Positions 1 to 11,776 of a stretch of 64,000 nucleotides of DNA are shown one piece after another. The notes under the pieces are model-generated. The model was not told the origin of the DNA. It saw nothing but the letters and a program-made list of their open reading frames with translations, and ran no database searches. Origin of the DNA: Takakia lepidozioides (Eukaryota; Streptophyta; Takakiopsida; Takakiales; Takakiaceae); assembly GCA_030704615.1 (NCBI GenBank), contig CM060732.1:69483053-69547052 (forward strand), written 5' to 3'. The stretch's first letter is position 1, and each line of letters starts with the position of its first letter. The position numbers and the translations under genes were made by a program.

Positions 1-244
1 TACGACAACAGGATAACCTGATTAAGCTTACAGTAAGGAAACCTGAAGAACTACAAAGATAACCCCGATCAAAAAATTCTATTTTGACTTGTTAACATAA
101 CCTCAGTGCCTGTAATAAATCCCTGGGAGCATGGAAGTCTGAATGCCTGCTAGCCAAAAAGTAGTCCATTTTATTGATCTGCTAAAGGCATGATTGATGA
201 TAATAGTACTGTGTTAAGAACGCTTAAGGTTTAAATTTGCTTAC

Positions 245-3200
245 TCTATTGAGAGGAGGACCCCCAAGAGAGGGAATGCCCTGGTGTAAAATGTACTCTG
301 CGTCAATCACTCCCACTTTTTCGCTGCGCTTACCCTGGTGTCATAAGACAAGATCCTTCAGCGCCAACTATATAAAGATGAGTTGACAAGCACCATAGAT
401 CATCCTATGCTGAGGACTGCTAAAATTTTCGATAGGTAAGTTCCTCTATGTAGGCTAGAATGAAGTGTGGATGAGGATAGGCTTCATGGCAGAAACGGGA
501 GAAGAACTTGTATCGACTGTTTGACAGCTCTAATTCGTAATATTAAAAGGCCCCTTGATTGATCTTCACCGGTCATTGCAGATAACCAATCCTCAGTGGG
601 CTTGCTGGTGCTGTGCTGGTCTAACCATGCGGACAATGTCAGATCTCAGTTTGCCAAAATGGTCATATGGGAGGCTACAGTGACCTGGCACTCCAGGGAG
701 GCACTAGTTTCTTGGACCCCGAAAGCCAATTTGCTGCCTTCCTAGCCAAATGATTTCCCCAGAAAACATGAGTCATCAAGCACATAACCCATCCCACAGC
801 ACCCACTGGTCCCCATCAGTGCTAGGTAGCTGAGGGTCTGAAATTTCCATCCATTATGGGCACAGGGCAGCAGGTCAGAAACTTTTCAACAGAGAGCCCT
901 TGCCCAGAGGATCTGAAAGTGGCCAAATCCCGAGGTAGGCCTCCTCAGAAACCAGTTTTTCGGGAGAATGCCAGGGATTTTTGGACATATTTCACTAGTA
1001 AACTACGAATGCCAAAAGCCAAGGCAGGTGGAGAAAACTACGTCTCCACCATCCCCACATGAAGGTCCAATTGCCTTCACTGCACAAAGGGGAAGTTACC
1101 TGGACACAATAGCCAAGCTTGAAGTCCATGCCCCAGCCATGAATGAGATCGTTCTAATTTTTGATCAGCCCACAAGCAAAACAACCACAGGATCCATAAG
1201 TATAACTGTTGAACAGTATACGCCACCAGAGTGAAGGCAGACACCACAAAATGCAGTCAACGTCTAGACAGTGGGCTATCGAATTTAGGTTCATTTTACC
1301 TCTTGACACCTCCTCTTCTGTGGGTCCCACCTTTTTCTCTTTGCGCCTGTTGATTTGAGATATAGAGGCAAATCTGACAATATCTTAAATGGACTGCACA
1401 CTCTCTTGGTACAAATCGATCTATGCTTGAGCAAATTGGATGAGAAAAACATCAGAACTTGTCAGCAAAAGAGGCATCCTTTGTAGAAGGCATCCAACTT
1501 GTTTCCTTCCTTGAGTGGTGTATATTTATCTATTATCATTGAGGAGTACCATTATCTGATGAAAGATGGACTCACTGTATCATGTGTACCTGGATCATGT
1601 ACCAAGCACACTGCCAGGCGGACTTAGTAAAAACTGGTGCCATTACCTCCACCCACCTGCACATTGCATGACATCCACTTTAGGTGAGCAAGAAGAAAGA
1701 AGAGAGGGGATGGAGAGGCAAAAAAGAGAAATGTGTGGGATCACCTACCCTGTACAAGGGGGGCCAGTACTGTTATCTGTACACCACCATGTGCCCCGAA
1801 ACTTGTAAAACCGTCTGTTTCAAACCAATCAGCAGACAATGCAGCAATCGCACAGTAAGAAGTTTGCCACCGAAAAATTCTCACATTTCAGACATTGTTT
1901 TGATCAGAGAAAAAGAAGGGAGGTGGGCGGAACACACACCCCAGACTGACCGCCCTCCAGATACTACAAAACTTTCATCAAATCCAGGACCTCCCATATA
2001 ACCAAACAAATCAGACGCATACAAGAAGCAACAGTAGAGCAACACAACTGGCTTAGAAATACCTGAGCCAACCCAAGCCAACCAAACCCAAACTTTGGCA
2101 AATCTGAAGAATTTTGGATGCAAAAGACCAATCCACGGACTTGCCTGTGCACTCGTGCTCTTGTATTGCGAACTGTGATGCGGTGGTGAATATCAGGCGA
2201 AGCAGGGTCAAGAGCAGGCTGTGAAATCTCTAGTCCTTCCTCCTCCATGATTTCCAGATACCTGTCAACCTCAATATATTGCATTAGTAAGGGGATTAGT
2301 AAGCCCCATTCTCTTGGTTGATTTACTTGGAACAATCAAGTAGTCATAGATCAAGGGAAATGCGGTCCTACCTACCCTTCAAGCTTTAGGCAGTGAGAGT
2401 TGAACTTCGAAAATTAACTAACTTTTCATTCATTTTAGTGGATGGTACAGAAAACCTTGTAGTCATAGAGACATGCGGTCACCCATTGACCTAATGTGAT
2501 TAAATATGAGTCGAAGATCACAGTCGGAATTTCCATTTTTGGAGTGTAGAAACCCTCACTTTGGAGGAAAGATCTATAGAAGTCAAACCTGCCTGGATTG
2601 AAGTGTTCCACTCCAATGTCCTCATCCCATATGAAGATGTAGTTGTACTGTGCCACAATGTCTGGGTGCAAAAACCGCTTTGCAAACCACCTGCCTCCAT
2701 GCAGTGCAGATTCAATCTCCTATTAGGCTGGTGAATCCACAGATACATCTGATCTGACTGTAACAAGCACGAGGATACTCGTAAGACTTTGTTTACTGTA
2801 GCGTTGTGACCCGTGCCCAGTTTGGACGGAAAACATAGGCAGAAAGAGACAATGATCATTACCTATTGACATTGTCTATGATCCACCATTGAGTGCCTGC
2901 AGGCGACTGACCCTACGAGTTCGGGTTGTGGAGTTCAGCCCACCCGGCTACATGAGAGAGAGAAAGAGAAACAAGCAAACAAACATTAAGACATCCCCAG
3001 TGGGCCCCCAAGGGGAGACAAAAGTATAGCAATAAGGAAACCACACCAAACGACTCCAGACATCCCTCACAGACGACCTGCATCATGCCAAACATTCTGA
3101 TCCTCAAAGCTGAAGAGAGAGAGACCCCCCCCCAGGGGTAATCCGCCAAGACTGAACGAGTAAGACAAGATGTGCACCATTTTGTTTGATGTAAGGCAAC

Positions 3201-4868
3201 GATATGAATTGACTGATTGCTCCAAGGCAAATCACTCCACTCTTCAACAGTACCGTCGTAGTGGAACAACATAATTGTGAAGTTACTGAGTGGAAACTGA
3301 ACACGCCCAACATATCCTGTCAGAAGGCCCAACTAGCTAGGGTCCAAAGTGTATGCAAATACCAAATTGATTACTAAACACTTGCACGAACACGAAAACA
3401 CTGCAAGATAATGCACAGATCTCCGTGCATATCAGCTCAACCCTTTCGGTACACTTAATGAAAGCATTTGCTAGGGTAAACTTGTTGGACCTTTTGTACA
3501 ATTTGATCGACATTGGCTTTCTGCTTGATGCCAACTGGTATTGCCAAGAGATTCTTTGGCATGTCCTCTTGAATCTGGCATAATCAAACGTCACCCTCCC
3601 AGGTTAAATGTGACTATGAGATTATAATGACAAGGAAAGTCAGCACCACCCTTTCCACAGAAACAGTCTGATCCTGTGGCAGCTTACCCGATCACCCCTT
3701 TATCTGAGAGCTGCAAAATTTTGGTAAGTCACTATCCAATCATAAACCTGAGGTAAATGTAAACAGACAGTATTTTCTGCCAGCACTTGTCATCAATTGA
3801 GGAAGCATAGAAGACAAGGTGACAATAATCACACTGCTGTCAAAACAAGCAAGATTTCATTGCCAATCAAGGTCACTGCACTCCCCTAGACAACCATTGC
3901 TCAAGTTCTCTGCTGTACCAGAGGGACGTCAAGGTCCCTACAGCAGTGAGCTGTGATACATAGGAGGATAAAGATTACCTTGGCCTCATACTTGTTACTA
4001 AGAGGTCTGAGCTGCAAGTCTGTTGTAGCCTGGATTATACCTTTAGGTAAGGCCTCACATCCCCATTTACATTGGCTTCCTGTTGCTCTGCATTTCCCCA
4101 GTCCATCCTGCAAAGATATTCGATCATTGTTGCCCAAGAGACAACACATTTGCTAGAGCCTCTCAGCCTTAAAAACAGTCCACAGCTGCTGGCACACAGG
4201 GAACATGGGGCACAGTACGGAGCAACCCAAATGACACTCAGACGGAGTCCCTCATGCAGGTAGTGGCAAAGCACTTTGGGGGGGTAGCCTCTGCCAAGGA
4301 CGAGGAATTCCTGAAGAGATACTAGTTTTTGGCCCTGCTCTCTTAGTATGTAGGGCACAAGAAAGAGAAGTGATGCTCTGTCTCTTACACAAATTAGCAG
4401 AAAGATACACAATCAGCTTTAGGAACTGGCACAAACATAAGTTTGCATTCAATGGCAATGGGTTCAGACCTTATACCCTGCAGTAGCTGGTCGTAAACAC
4501 ATGGATTAGAGAACCCTGCACCAGTCCACAAACACCTTGAGTCTCTGTTCGCTCAGAAACTAGAGAGGATACTTCTGAAAGGAGTACTACAGTCAACTTA
4601 CTTAGGAGTCACAACTAGAACCCACCACCTGCTCTCTATTTCTCTCGCCATGTACAGAAGTCTCATTGAAATGGATGCAGCACTCACCAGGCAGAGTCAA
4701 CTCCAAACCATTAAGAGCATTCAAGTAGATGGAGAAGGGAAAAATGGGCCATACCGGTGTAGACCGCTGATTCACAAAAATGGCGCTGAGGAATAAAGTG
4801 AGCATAAGGACAAGAACACCATATGGCATGTAGTTTGGACAGGAGAATTTCCTCTTTCCTGTGCCCAT
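245..4868 (-). CDS. DUF707 family membrane protein, partial (10 exons seen, 3' end beyond window)
   Basis: This is a host gene of the plant DUF707 family (PF05212; often labelled 'lysine ketoglutarate reductase trans-splicing related', a name that does not establish function). Minus-strand exons: 4755-4868, 3979-4107, 3491-3574, 3178-3296, 2589-2690, 2145-2261, 1749-1814, 1590-1656, 1100-1153, 245-334. All phases join into 314 codons. The protein starts MGTGKRKFSCPNYM, then one hydrophobic segment (residues about 14-32), as in a type II Golgi-like membrane protein. Family blocks appear in order: CEALPKGI, LLAIPVGIKQK, LFHYDG, KWWFAKRFLHPD, WDEDIGVEHF, GLEISQPALDP, PPCTGWVEVMAPVF, WGMDFKLGYC, VGVIDAEYI. 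WDED could be a metal-binding, glycosyltransferase-like motif (inference). The intron between 2145 and 1814 is a GC-AG intron. A donor follows position 245 and no further exon is visible in 1-238, so the C-terminus lies outside. A small extra exon between 4755 and 4107 cannot be excluded. Confidence 0.9.
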
Positions 4869-6439
4869 AGACAACTTTTCATCTGGCTGCAGCAACAAAC
4901 ATAACAAAGTTAATTCAATGATAGCAAGTGCAGCCATGGAATGCAGAGCATTCAACTTAGCTCTTCAGCAACTGAGGCCTTTGTACAAAATGAGTTTGGT
5001 CTCAAATTTGTTCAGATTACTCAGATAGTGATCTTTGCTTAGAATTGGATAGTAACAGGTCGAAATCGTGTTCAGAAGTGTAGCCCAGTTTAACTGGGCA
5101 GTAAATAAGCCAGGTATTGGCATGTTGCACCGTGGGCTCCGAAGTCTGTTAACCATTCCCGTCAATTCGTCCGCACACTCGAGTACTTCGATACAGACAG
5201 GGACAAGTAAATCAAGCTTTCGGCTAGCTAGTTAACGTTTGGTGTTGCCTATTCGTACATAGATGTGAAGTGGGAAAGGTTGCTGTAGCTTGCACTCCAT
5301 ACACTGCACGCACCATGGAATGAGGAGAGAAGGGGGGAAAGGAAAATACAAGAAAGAAAAAGACTTTAACGTCCACAGAAGTCCACAACGGCCAAAGGGT
5401 AAGGGTAAAACAAGTCAGCAACTAGTTCAGAATGCATAAAGGGTCGCCCGAAGACGAAGTGCCTCGTCAAACAATGAGAAGAAAAACGTACAGCTCCTAT
5501 GTAGCGATAGATGAAAGGTGCTGACTTTAGCCATCTCCAACCACTCAACATTGTACTCCGCTTCCCCGTACCCGCGCCGTTGCACTACATTGCCTGCTTC
5601 AATACCTTCCCAGCACAACTTTGTTGTTCACTTGCTGGTCACCTATGACTATTCAACCAAAGCTTTCACCTGCCCCCTTTACTTAGAGCTGTCTCACCCA
5701 CATCCTGCGCCTCCTCAACCCCTCTCGTCTTTGGATCTGTGATGTCAAAAGGCAAATGCACACGGACACTCCCCGCTATCTCCCTCCAGCACACATCTCA
5801 AAACTGCAGTTGGTAGTGCGACACCCATTTCACCTGCAAACCTTCCAGTCTCCACAGAAACACTATTGGATTAGCTTCAGCAGCGCACTCATACTGCTTC
5901 AGGACACCCTCCACACCGGATCTGCATGCGGGCATTCATGTCTTGGCAGTAGGTCTAATAATGCTTTGACGATCAGTGTGACTGATGAGTGAACTGCCCC
6001 GGACCCCACCAATTATGGCAGCTCACAGACGGAGATCTGCCATCATAAACCCAGCACGGGGTACCATCTCCAGCAAAAAACCATGATCCACAAAACACCA
6101 GAAATGCCTCAAAAGCCCCAGAAATTGAACCCACCTCGTTCAAACCAATTTTCAGAAATTTTTGAGGCTTCTGTAATCCTTTGTAGTGCCATCCATTTCA
6201 AGGGGTAAAATTAGCCGAGCTGTGATCCATTCTTCTCTCTTTCTTTGACCATCACAAATACCCCCTGCCAGAATTTGGGACCCCTACTTATTTATTTATG
6301 ATGTTTATGGAAAATATGTTCCGACTATCATCTTACTAATTTCTCCTGTCGGTCGCAATTTTTGGGCATGGTAACATGCTAGAAAGAATCTTGGAATCCA
6401 TGCGGTAAAATATTTCTGTTGGCGCTAATAAGTAGCATA
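4869..6439. other. Intergenic DNA upstream of the DUF707 gene
   Basis: I see no convincing coding region here. Short open frames exist on both strands but none shows family motifs or codon patterns like the neighbouring exons. The part next to 4868 should hold the 5' UTR and promoter of the DUF707 gene. A possible UTR splice acceptor lies just upstream of the start codon, but it cannot be confirmed from sequence alone. Confidence 0.4.
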
Positions 6440-6716
6440 TGTTGAATATGGTCTTTACACCCCCCACTACACCTTAGGCATTTAACCGGCTTTATCTTTA
6501 GTGATAGCTTTCAGCGTAAGTGGACTCTAAAGAGTAGAAGTAGTGGAATAGCTGATGGTCTGCGTACCGGCAGCCTGTGCGTCGTTGGCATCAGTGAAGG
6601 GTTACCACTCTTCACACTCTTTAGGAGCTTGACTATTTTTTTCCTTTAGACAGCCCACCGGGCTTACTTATGTGGCATTTTTTTCGCTCTCAACTGATCT
6701 TTGATTACTGTCAACA
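6440..6716 (+). repeat. 5' LTR of a Copia retrotransposon
   Basis: The 277-bp block starts TGTTGA and ends TCAACA, a perfect LTR-type terminal inverted pair. It is followed at once by a primer binding site. A ~280-bp, roughly 93-95 percent similar copy lies inverted at 9425-9704. I judge these to be the two LTRs of one element whose right part was later inverted. Confidence 0.85.
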
Positions 6717-6728
6717 TGGTATCAGAGC
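6717..6728 (+). other. Primer binding site, initiator tRNA-Met type
   Basis: TGGTATCAGAGC directly follows the LTR end TCAACA. This is the standard Copia minus-strand primer site, complementary to the 3' end of initiator methionine tRNA. It fixes the orientation of the element as plus. Confidence 0.9.
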
Positions 6729-7008
6729 CTGGAGCAGTGTAGCACAACTCCTGCAATCCTACGGCAAGTCAGTTTCAAGACAGAGTTTGTTTTTTAGCCG
6801 ATGTGCTGACATATCTCCATTGTGTGAATCGATTGTAGTCATAATGTCCTTCTAGAGAGTTTTAGCCGATGTGTAGAATAGTCTCCATTGAGCAAGTGTC
6901 TAGCTCCTATAGTGTGATCCTCCTCCCTCTTGGTAACTTATTGTTCACGCACCATGTCTTTGTGTCCTCCGTAACAAAACTCAAATTTAGAGAGTACTAT
7001 CTATAGTC

Positions 7009-8615
7009 ATGGCAAATTTAGACAACACTATCTCCGAGTCAGGCAAGCTCTTTGGGTCCTTGAACTACAATGTCTGGAGCTTCAAGCTCGAAAACATCCT
7101 GATCAGGGATGAAGTATGGCATCATGTCGAACCTCTCCAACCGGTGATCAGAGGTCTAGCACCTGAACCTCTCCAACCAGTGATCAGAGACCTGTAGCAC
7201 CTCCACTCATCAACCCTGCCATTGAACTTAGGCAAAAGAACAAGGCTAGGTCGATCATCAATCTGTCGCTCAAGGATGACATCATTGGTTTGGTAGCACA
7301 CCTAAGAGATCCTAGAGAAATCTGGGACTTTCTACAGGTTTGCTACCATAACACCAATAATGCTAGAGCACTGTATCTTAAAGGACAGGTTATTTACAAA
7401 CACTAGGCTCAAAGAAGGAGTATCAATCACTGATTATCTCAAAGAGGATATCAAATGGAATGTATTGCCTGGCCAGTATAGAAGCCCCTATCGCAGAAAC
7501 CGAGATTGTTGAACGAATGATCAACTCTCTTCCTGCTGCTTACAATAGAATTGTCCAGATAGTTGGAGGGGGTGTTGTACTTCCGAGTCTCAACGATCTG
7601 TCTAGTAGAGCAGAATTACATTTCTCAACAAGCAGCGAGGTGATGAGGAAGCTTTGTTCACAAAATTCAAGCAAAAATTGTTATCAAATGAAGCTATTTT
7701 CACCAGGTTCAAGAACCATAACCCCTTCAGATCCTCCATGTCTGAGGATGACCCATCGACAAAATTGGTGACTCGCAGCTCTTGGCAGGAAGATTTTCGA
7801 CCAAGAGTCGTTGGCCCTTGCAATTTTTGCAGTTGCACTGGGCATCTTATTTGCAACTGCAACGATTTGGCCGGGAAATCAACAAGCGCAAGCGAGATAG
7901 ACGTGCACGCCTTGGTCCATCGGCTCATTTGATCGAGGTGTTCGACGCGGATGGCCTTGAGATCCTAGATGACAACTTTGAAGAAGTGGATATCTTCACA
8001 ATGGGTTTAGAATTGGATGGCCAGAAAAACAAGACCTGGTACATGGATTCGGGTGCTAGCCGACATGTGTCTGGAGATCATAGCTTCTTCACATCTCTAT
8101 CTCCTGTACCGTATGACTCCAACATTAGAGCTGCAGGAGGGGAAGCTCACCGCATAGAGGGAAAAGGGAATGTGGAAATCATACTACCAGGAGGTGAAAT
8201 AAAAGAGATACCCAATGTTCCATATGTTCCTCCTTTGAGCAAGAATCTCATCTCAGTAGGATCTCTCACAGATCAGGGCCATGTACTAATGTTTGATAGC
8301 TCCCAGTGCATCATACTCAAGAAGCCCAATATTCTGGTTGGCAGAGGGGAACGCAACCCCTCAAATGGCTTGTACCAATGAAGGAGTCTGCACGTCATGC
8401 CTAGAGGGGAAACAAACTAGAGAGCGAGCTCCTAGGGTTAGTGAAAGCCGAGCCTTCCAGGTTCTCGAACTTGTGCATGCAGACTTGTGCGGCCCATTCC
8501 AAGTGAATTCACTATCAGGTTCTAAGTACTTTCTCACATTAACAGATGACTTCATCCGCAAAACCTGGGTGAGGTTCCTCAAGCTCAAATCAAACACGTT
8601 TGAGGCATTCAAGGC
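7009..8615 (+). pseudogene. Copia gag-protease-integrase (5' half), broken
   Basis: This is the 5' half of a Copia polyprotein in several frames. Gag begins at 7009 and is interrupted by stops and frameshifts before 7460. A CCHC zinc knuckle (CNFCSCTGHLICNC) lies near 7826-7867. The protease carries the catalytic motif DSGASRH near 8046. After the protease, a pre-integrase segment is deleted: only the last CxxC remains, so the HHCC zinc domain is incomplete. The integrase core starts (ELVHADLCGPF, LTDDF) and stops at 8615. Here a 9-10 bp target duplication and the terminal repeat of a MULE begin. The rest of the integrase is found on the minus strand ending at 14533. The element cannot be active. 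Confidence 0.88.
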
Positions 8616-9230
8616 GGGGATTGCTAAACCGTGAGCAGAATCCGTGAGCAGAATTCTGCTCACGCTTCTGGATGTGCTCACCTATAGCCGTGGACACCTA
8701 TTCGGCTTAGAAGACCTATTACTGTGGGTAGTGTCCAGTATAACATGCATACCAATTCATCGTTCTGGATGAATGACGGATGAATGATGGATGAATGGAC
8801 GATGAATGTATGTTGGACGAATAGCACATGGAATGCAGTTTGTGGTTGAATGCAAAATTAAAAAGCATTTTTGAGTAGTGGTTGCCAAATCCCCCGAACT
8901 CCGGAGTGAACCTCTACCAACTGCAGAGGGTTGTGGTTGTCCTTTCACCAGGTATCTTAAGTCGAGAGAGATGCTGACACCTAATTGCAAAGAAGGTGAA
9001 GAGGCCATTTGGTGCTTTAATATAAATCGTTTGAAAACAGCTGATTTATTCCGACGAAGAATATCCACTGCTACTGGAGCCGGAGTCCAAAACGAAGGAA
9101 GAACTGTCTATGAAGACATTAGCCTTGTTCTGCACAAAATCCTCTCTATCATAAAGCACAGGAGGGGGAGAAGAGAGGAGACTAAATTTGCAAGCTGCAG
9201 CCTCTGCATAACATGACATCTGTAACGTCT
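8616..9230 (+). mobile_element. Non-autonomous MULE inserted in Copia integrase, left part
   Basis: The block starts right after CATTCAAGGC (8606-8615), whose reverse complement abuts the matching end at 14524-14533. A 9-bp duplication fits a Mutator-like element. The terminal region has repeated GTGAGCAG words, a perfect palindrome GTGAGCAGAATTCTGCTCAC near 8642-8661, a GCCGTGGACAC block, and ATGGATGAA-type short repeats (8766-8806). The same order recurs from 14533 onward, showing long (~250-300 bp) terminal repeats. No transposase is present. An open frame at 8878-9216 has no recognisable domain. The element is now split by an inversion whose left breakpoint is near 9230. Confidence 0.7.
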
Positions 9231-9290
9231 TCTAGTGTGCTATTTGGGGTGAATGACATCTACAAATTGTTCGGACCACATAACTAACTT
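9231..9290 (-). repeat. Fragment of the MITE-like array unit
   Basis: These ~55 bases match, in reverse, the end of the unit tandemly repeated at 14918-16606 (GTGTGCTATTTGGGGTGAAT and the following bases). With the inversion undone, the fragment joins the truncated first array unit at 14918 through a shared AGAAG. That supports the proposed breakpoint. Confidence 0.7.
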
Positions 9291-9424
9291 CAATTCTGTG
9301 CACAACTCAAGGCTATGTCAAGCTTCAACTCCCTCTAAGGATGCTATTTCTCACACCAAAACTATCAATTCATTAGCATATGACAACTACGTTAGACCTA
9401 CAGCTGCACAACTCTCTATGATAC

Positions 9425-9704
9425 TGTTGACAGTAATCAAAGATCAGTTGAGAGAGAAATTAAGAGTGCCACATAAGTAAGCCCGGTGGGCTGAGTCTAA
9501 AGGAAAAAATAGTCAAGCTCCAATGAGTGTGAAGGGTGGTAACCCGTCACTGATGCCAATGACGCACAGGCTGCCGTTACGCAGACCATCGGCTATTCCA
9601 CTACTTCTACTCTTCAGAGTCCACTTACGCTGAAAGCTATCACTAAAGATAAAGCCGGTTAAATGCCTAAGGTGGAGTCAGGGGTGTAAAAACCATATTC
9701 AACA
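9425..9704 (-). repeat. 3' LTR of the Copia element, now inverted
   Basis: Reading the minus strand, the block starts TGTTGA at 9704 and ends TCAACA at 9425. It matches the LTR at 6440-6716 with scattered substitutions. A purine-rich stretch (GGGCTGAGATGGGA) lies immediately upstream on the minus strand, as expected of a polypurine tract before a 3' LTR. No matching target duplication was found outside the two LTRs. Confidence 0.8.
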
Positions 9705-11776
9705 TCCCATCTCAGCCCTGACTACGGCATTACAAACTAATCAAGAAACGAATCTCTTCTTCGCTGGAAACAGTGGTGATGATGAACTGTTGAGAAGCTG
9801 CTTATTGGTGAAGGAGCGTAGCTACGGCGTGAGCCTAGCTGCGTGAGCCCAGGGTTTAGAGGAGGGAGAAGCAAGTCCTATAACCGAGGACAGGGTTTAG
9901 AGGGGGTCCTATTACCGTGGAAGCGTATATTTTGGAAGAAGAGATGAACACGGCAAAACTTCCAAACACGGCAAACACGACAATATTGAGTCCCCTTTAG
10001 AAGCACGACGATCGACCCAATTCTCCCAGCCTTACTTCGTCAACCCCAAGCACTCCCACCCCCAAGCACTTCACGCAGTTGGTCCCACCCTCCACCAGTG
10101 CCAAGCGCTCCACCTTGAAGACGAGCCCCAAGCCGCGATCCCACCTGACCCACTCTCACCAAGCCCCAACCTTCTCTGGTCACTGTTCTTATAAGTATAC
10201 TCCTGCAGCAGCCACACCCACTAGTGAGTTGCTTTTCAACCCACCGACAATAGTAGAACTATCTAGAAAGTAGAATTCTCTAGAAAATTCCCTAGTGAAC
10301 TAGGGAAGATGGCTATACCAACTCACAATAGCGGGTTTAACGGGTTCTGGACCTAGATGGCAGGTCCGGGTCCGGGTTCATTTTAAAATTGAACATGGGT
10401 CAGGGTCCGAGTTTTTGGTGATGGCACGGGTCCGGATCCGGATAGGTAACCCGGACCCTAACCAGGCTTTTTCTTAGGGATTTTGAAAAGGGGTAGGAGT
10501 GGCTATATATATTGGGTGTAGGCTAGTGCAAATGGCCCACTCTGGATAATTTTCCTCGAATTGGTATGCTACATGTATTTCCACCCTTGTACATAAATAA
10601 TTAAAAACCATAGGACGAATGGAACTCTTTCTATTCTATGTGAAAACCATAGGCTAATTGGTGCAAATGAGGTGTATAGTTCTCGCAAGACCGGCGACGA
10701 GCATCTCCTTGGGAAACGGAGGAGGCCCCACAATCCTGAACCCACTCTTCATCTAGCTTGTTAGATCATCCTGTATGGGGTCCGCCATGGCTACATTTGT
10801 GCTGCCCTCGTGGGTCCACAAGTGAGGATCTTTTTGAGACCCCCAGTTTTTGGCAAAAACTGCCTTATTTGGACATTTTTTTCCCTTTGTTTCATTCGCC
10901 AAGGGGATTTTCAAGCGGCCAAATGGCGAAAAATCGCCAATAAAAAAAACGCTAACCCTAACCCGCCGGGTACCCAAGGTGAAAATCCGGACCTGCACAA
11001 CACTGTCGTCGATGATCATCCTGAAATCATGATCATGAAGAAATTGAGTGTGTTGACGCACTCAGTTCTCCGCAGGGGGTGGGAACAAAATAAAACAAGA
11101 AACCCCCCCCCCGCCGGGTACCCGGGGTGAAAATCCGGACCTGCACGACACTGTCGTCGATGTCGTCGATGATCATCATGATCATGAAGAAATTGAGCAG
11201 TTCTCCACGAGGGAAGGGGACAAAAAAAAAACAAGAAAAAAAAAAAAAAAAAATTATTTCCCCAACCCGCCGGGTACCCAAGGTGAAAATCCAGACCCGC
11301 ACAACACCGTCGATCATGAAGAAATTGAGTGCGTTGACGCACTCAGTTGTCTGGGGGGGGGGACGGAAAAAAAACAATAATTTATTTATCCCCCCCCCCC
11401 CGCGGAGGACTGAGTGCGTCAACGTACTCAATTTCTTCATGATCATGATTTCACGATGATCATCGACAACATCCAAATGCCGGGAAAAAATAAATAATTA
11501 ATTATTCTTGCTTTTATTTATTTATTTTTTGAATTCTTATGTGTCTGACGCCCCCTTAATTCTTAGCCCTGTTTCCCTTCACGAACATGGCAGTTCGCTA
11601 AGGGTTAGGATTAGGGTTTGCCGTGTTTGCTATATTTGCCGATTTGCCGTATTTCCGTGGTAATGGGTGCTCATCCGCGGAAATACACCCTGCATCTTCC
11701 CCCATTCTCGTGCCACATGGACTAGCCTCATGTCAGGCTCTTGCGCTCACATGCTCCTGGGCTCGCGTGGATAGGC
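9705..11776. other. Non-coding insert region between Copia RNase H and its 3' LTR
   Basis: No gene is recognisable. Degenerate GGGTCCGG-type repeats occur at 10360-10460. Related AACACGGCAAACACG-like stretches occur in opposite orientations near 9940-9985 and 11617-11665, so one or more small elements may have inserted here. The block at 10960-11476 is listed separately. Confidence 0.45.
10960..11476. repeat. Four-module repeat block, three direct and one inverted
   Basis: A module beginning CCCGCCGGGTACCC, then GAAAATCC and an ATGATCATGAAGAAATTGAG core, occurs three times in direct order (from about 10967, 11111 and 11267). The core returns inverted at about 11400-11476 (CTCAATTTCTTCATGATCAT). 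Poly-A, poly-C and poly-G runs separate the modules. The arrangement could fold into hairpins. No coding function is apparent. Confidence 0.7.

Noticed and set aside
6435-9424. A 5-bp target duplication for the Copia element
   Set aside because: GCATA before the 5' LTR and GTATC after the 3' LTR (minus strand) differ at two of five positions.
6440-9704. Reading the inverted LTR pair as terminal repeats of one DNA transposon
   Set aside because: A primer binding site follows one repeat and a purine tract precedes the other, and the polyprotein continues on the opposite strand, so an inverted Copia explains them better.
10360-10460. GGGTCCGG and CCCTAACC words resembling telomeric repeats
   Set aside because: The period is irregular and degenerate and does not match the plant telomere unit.
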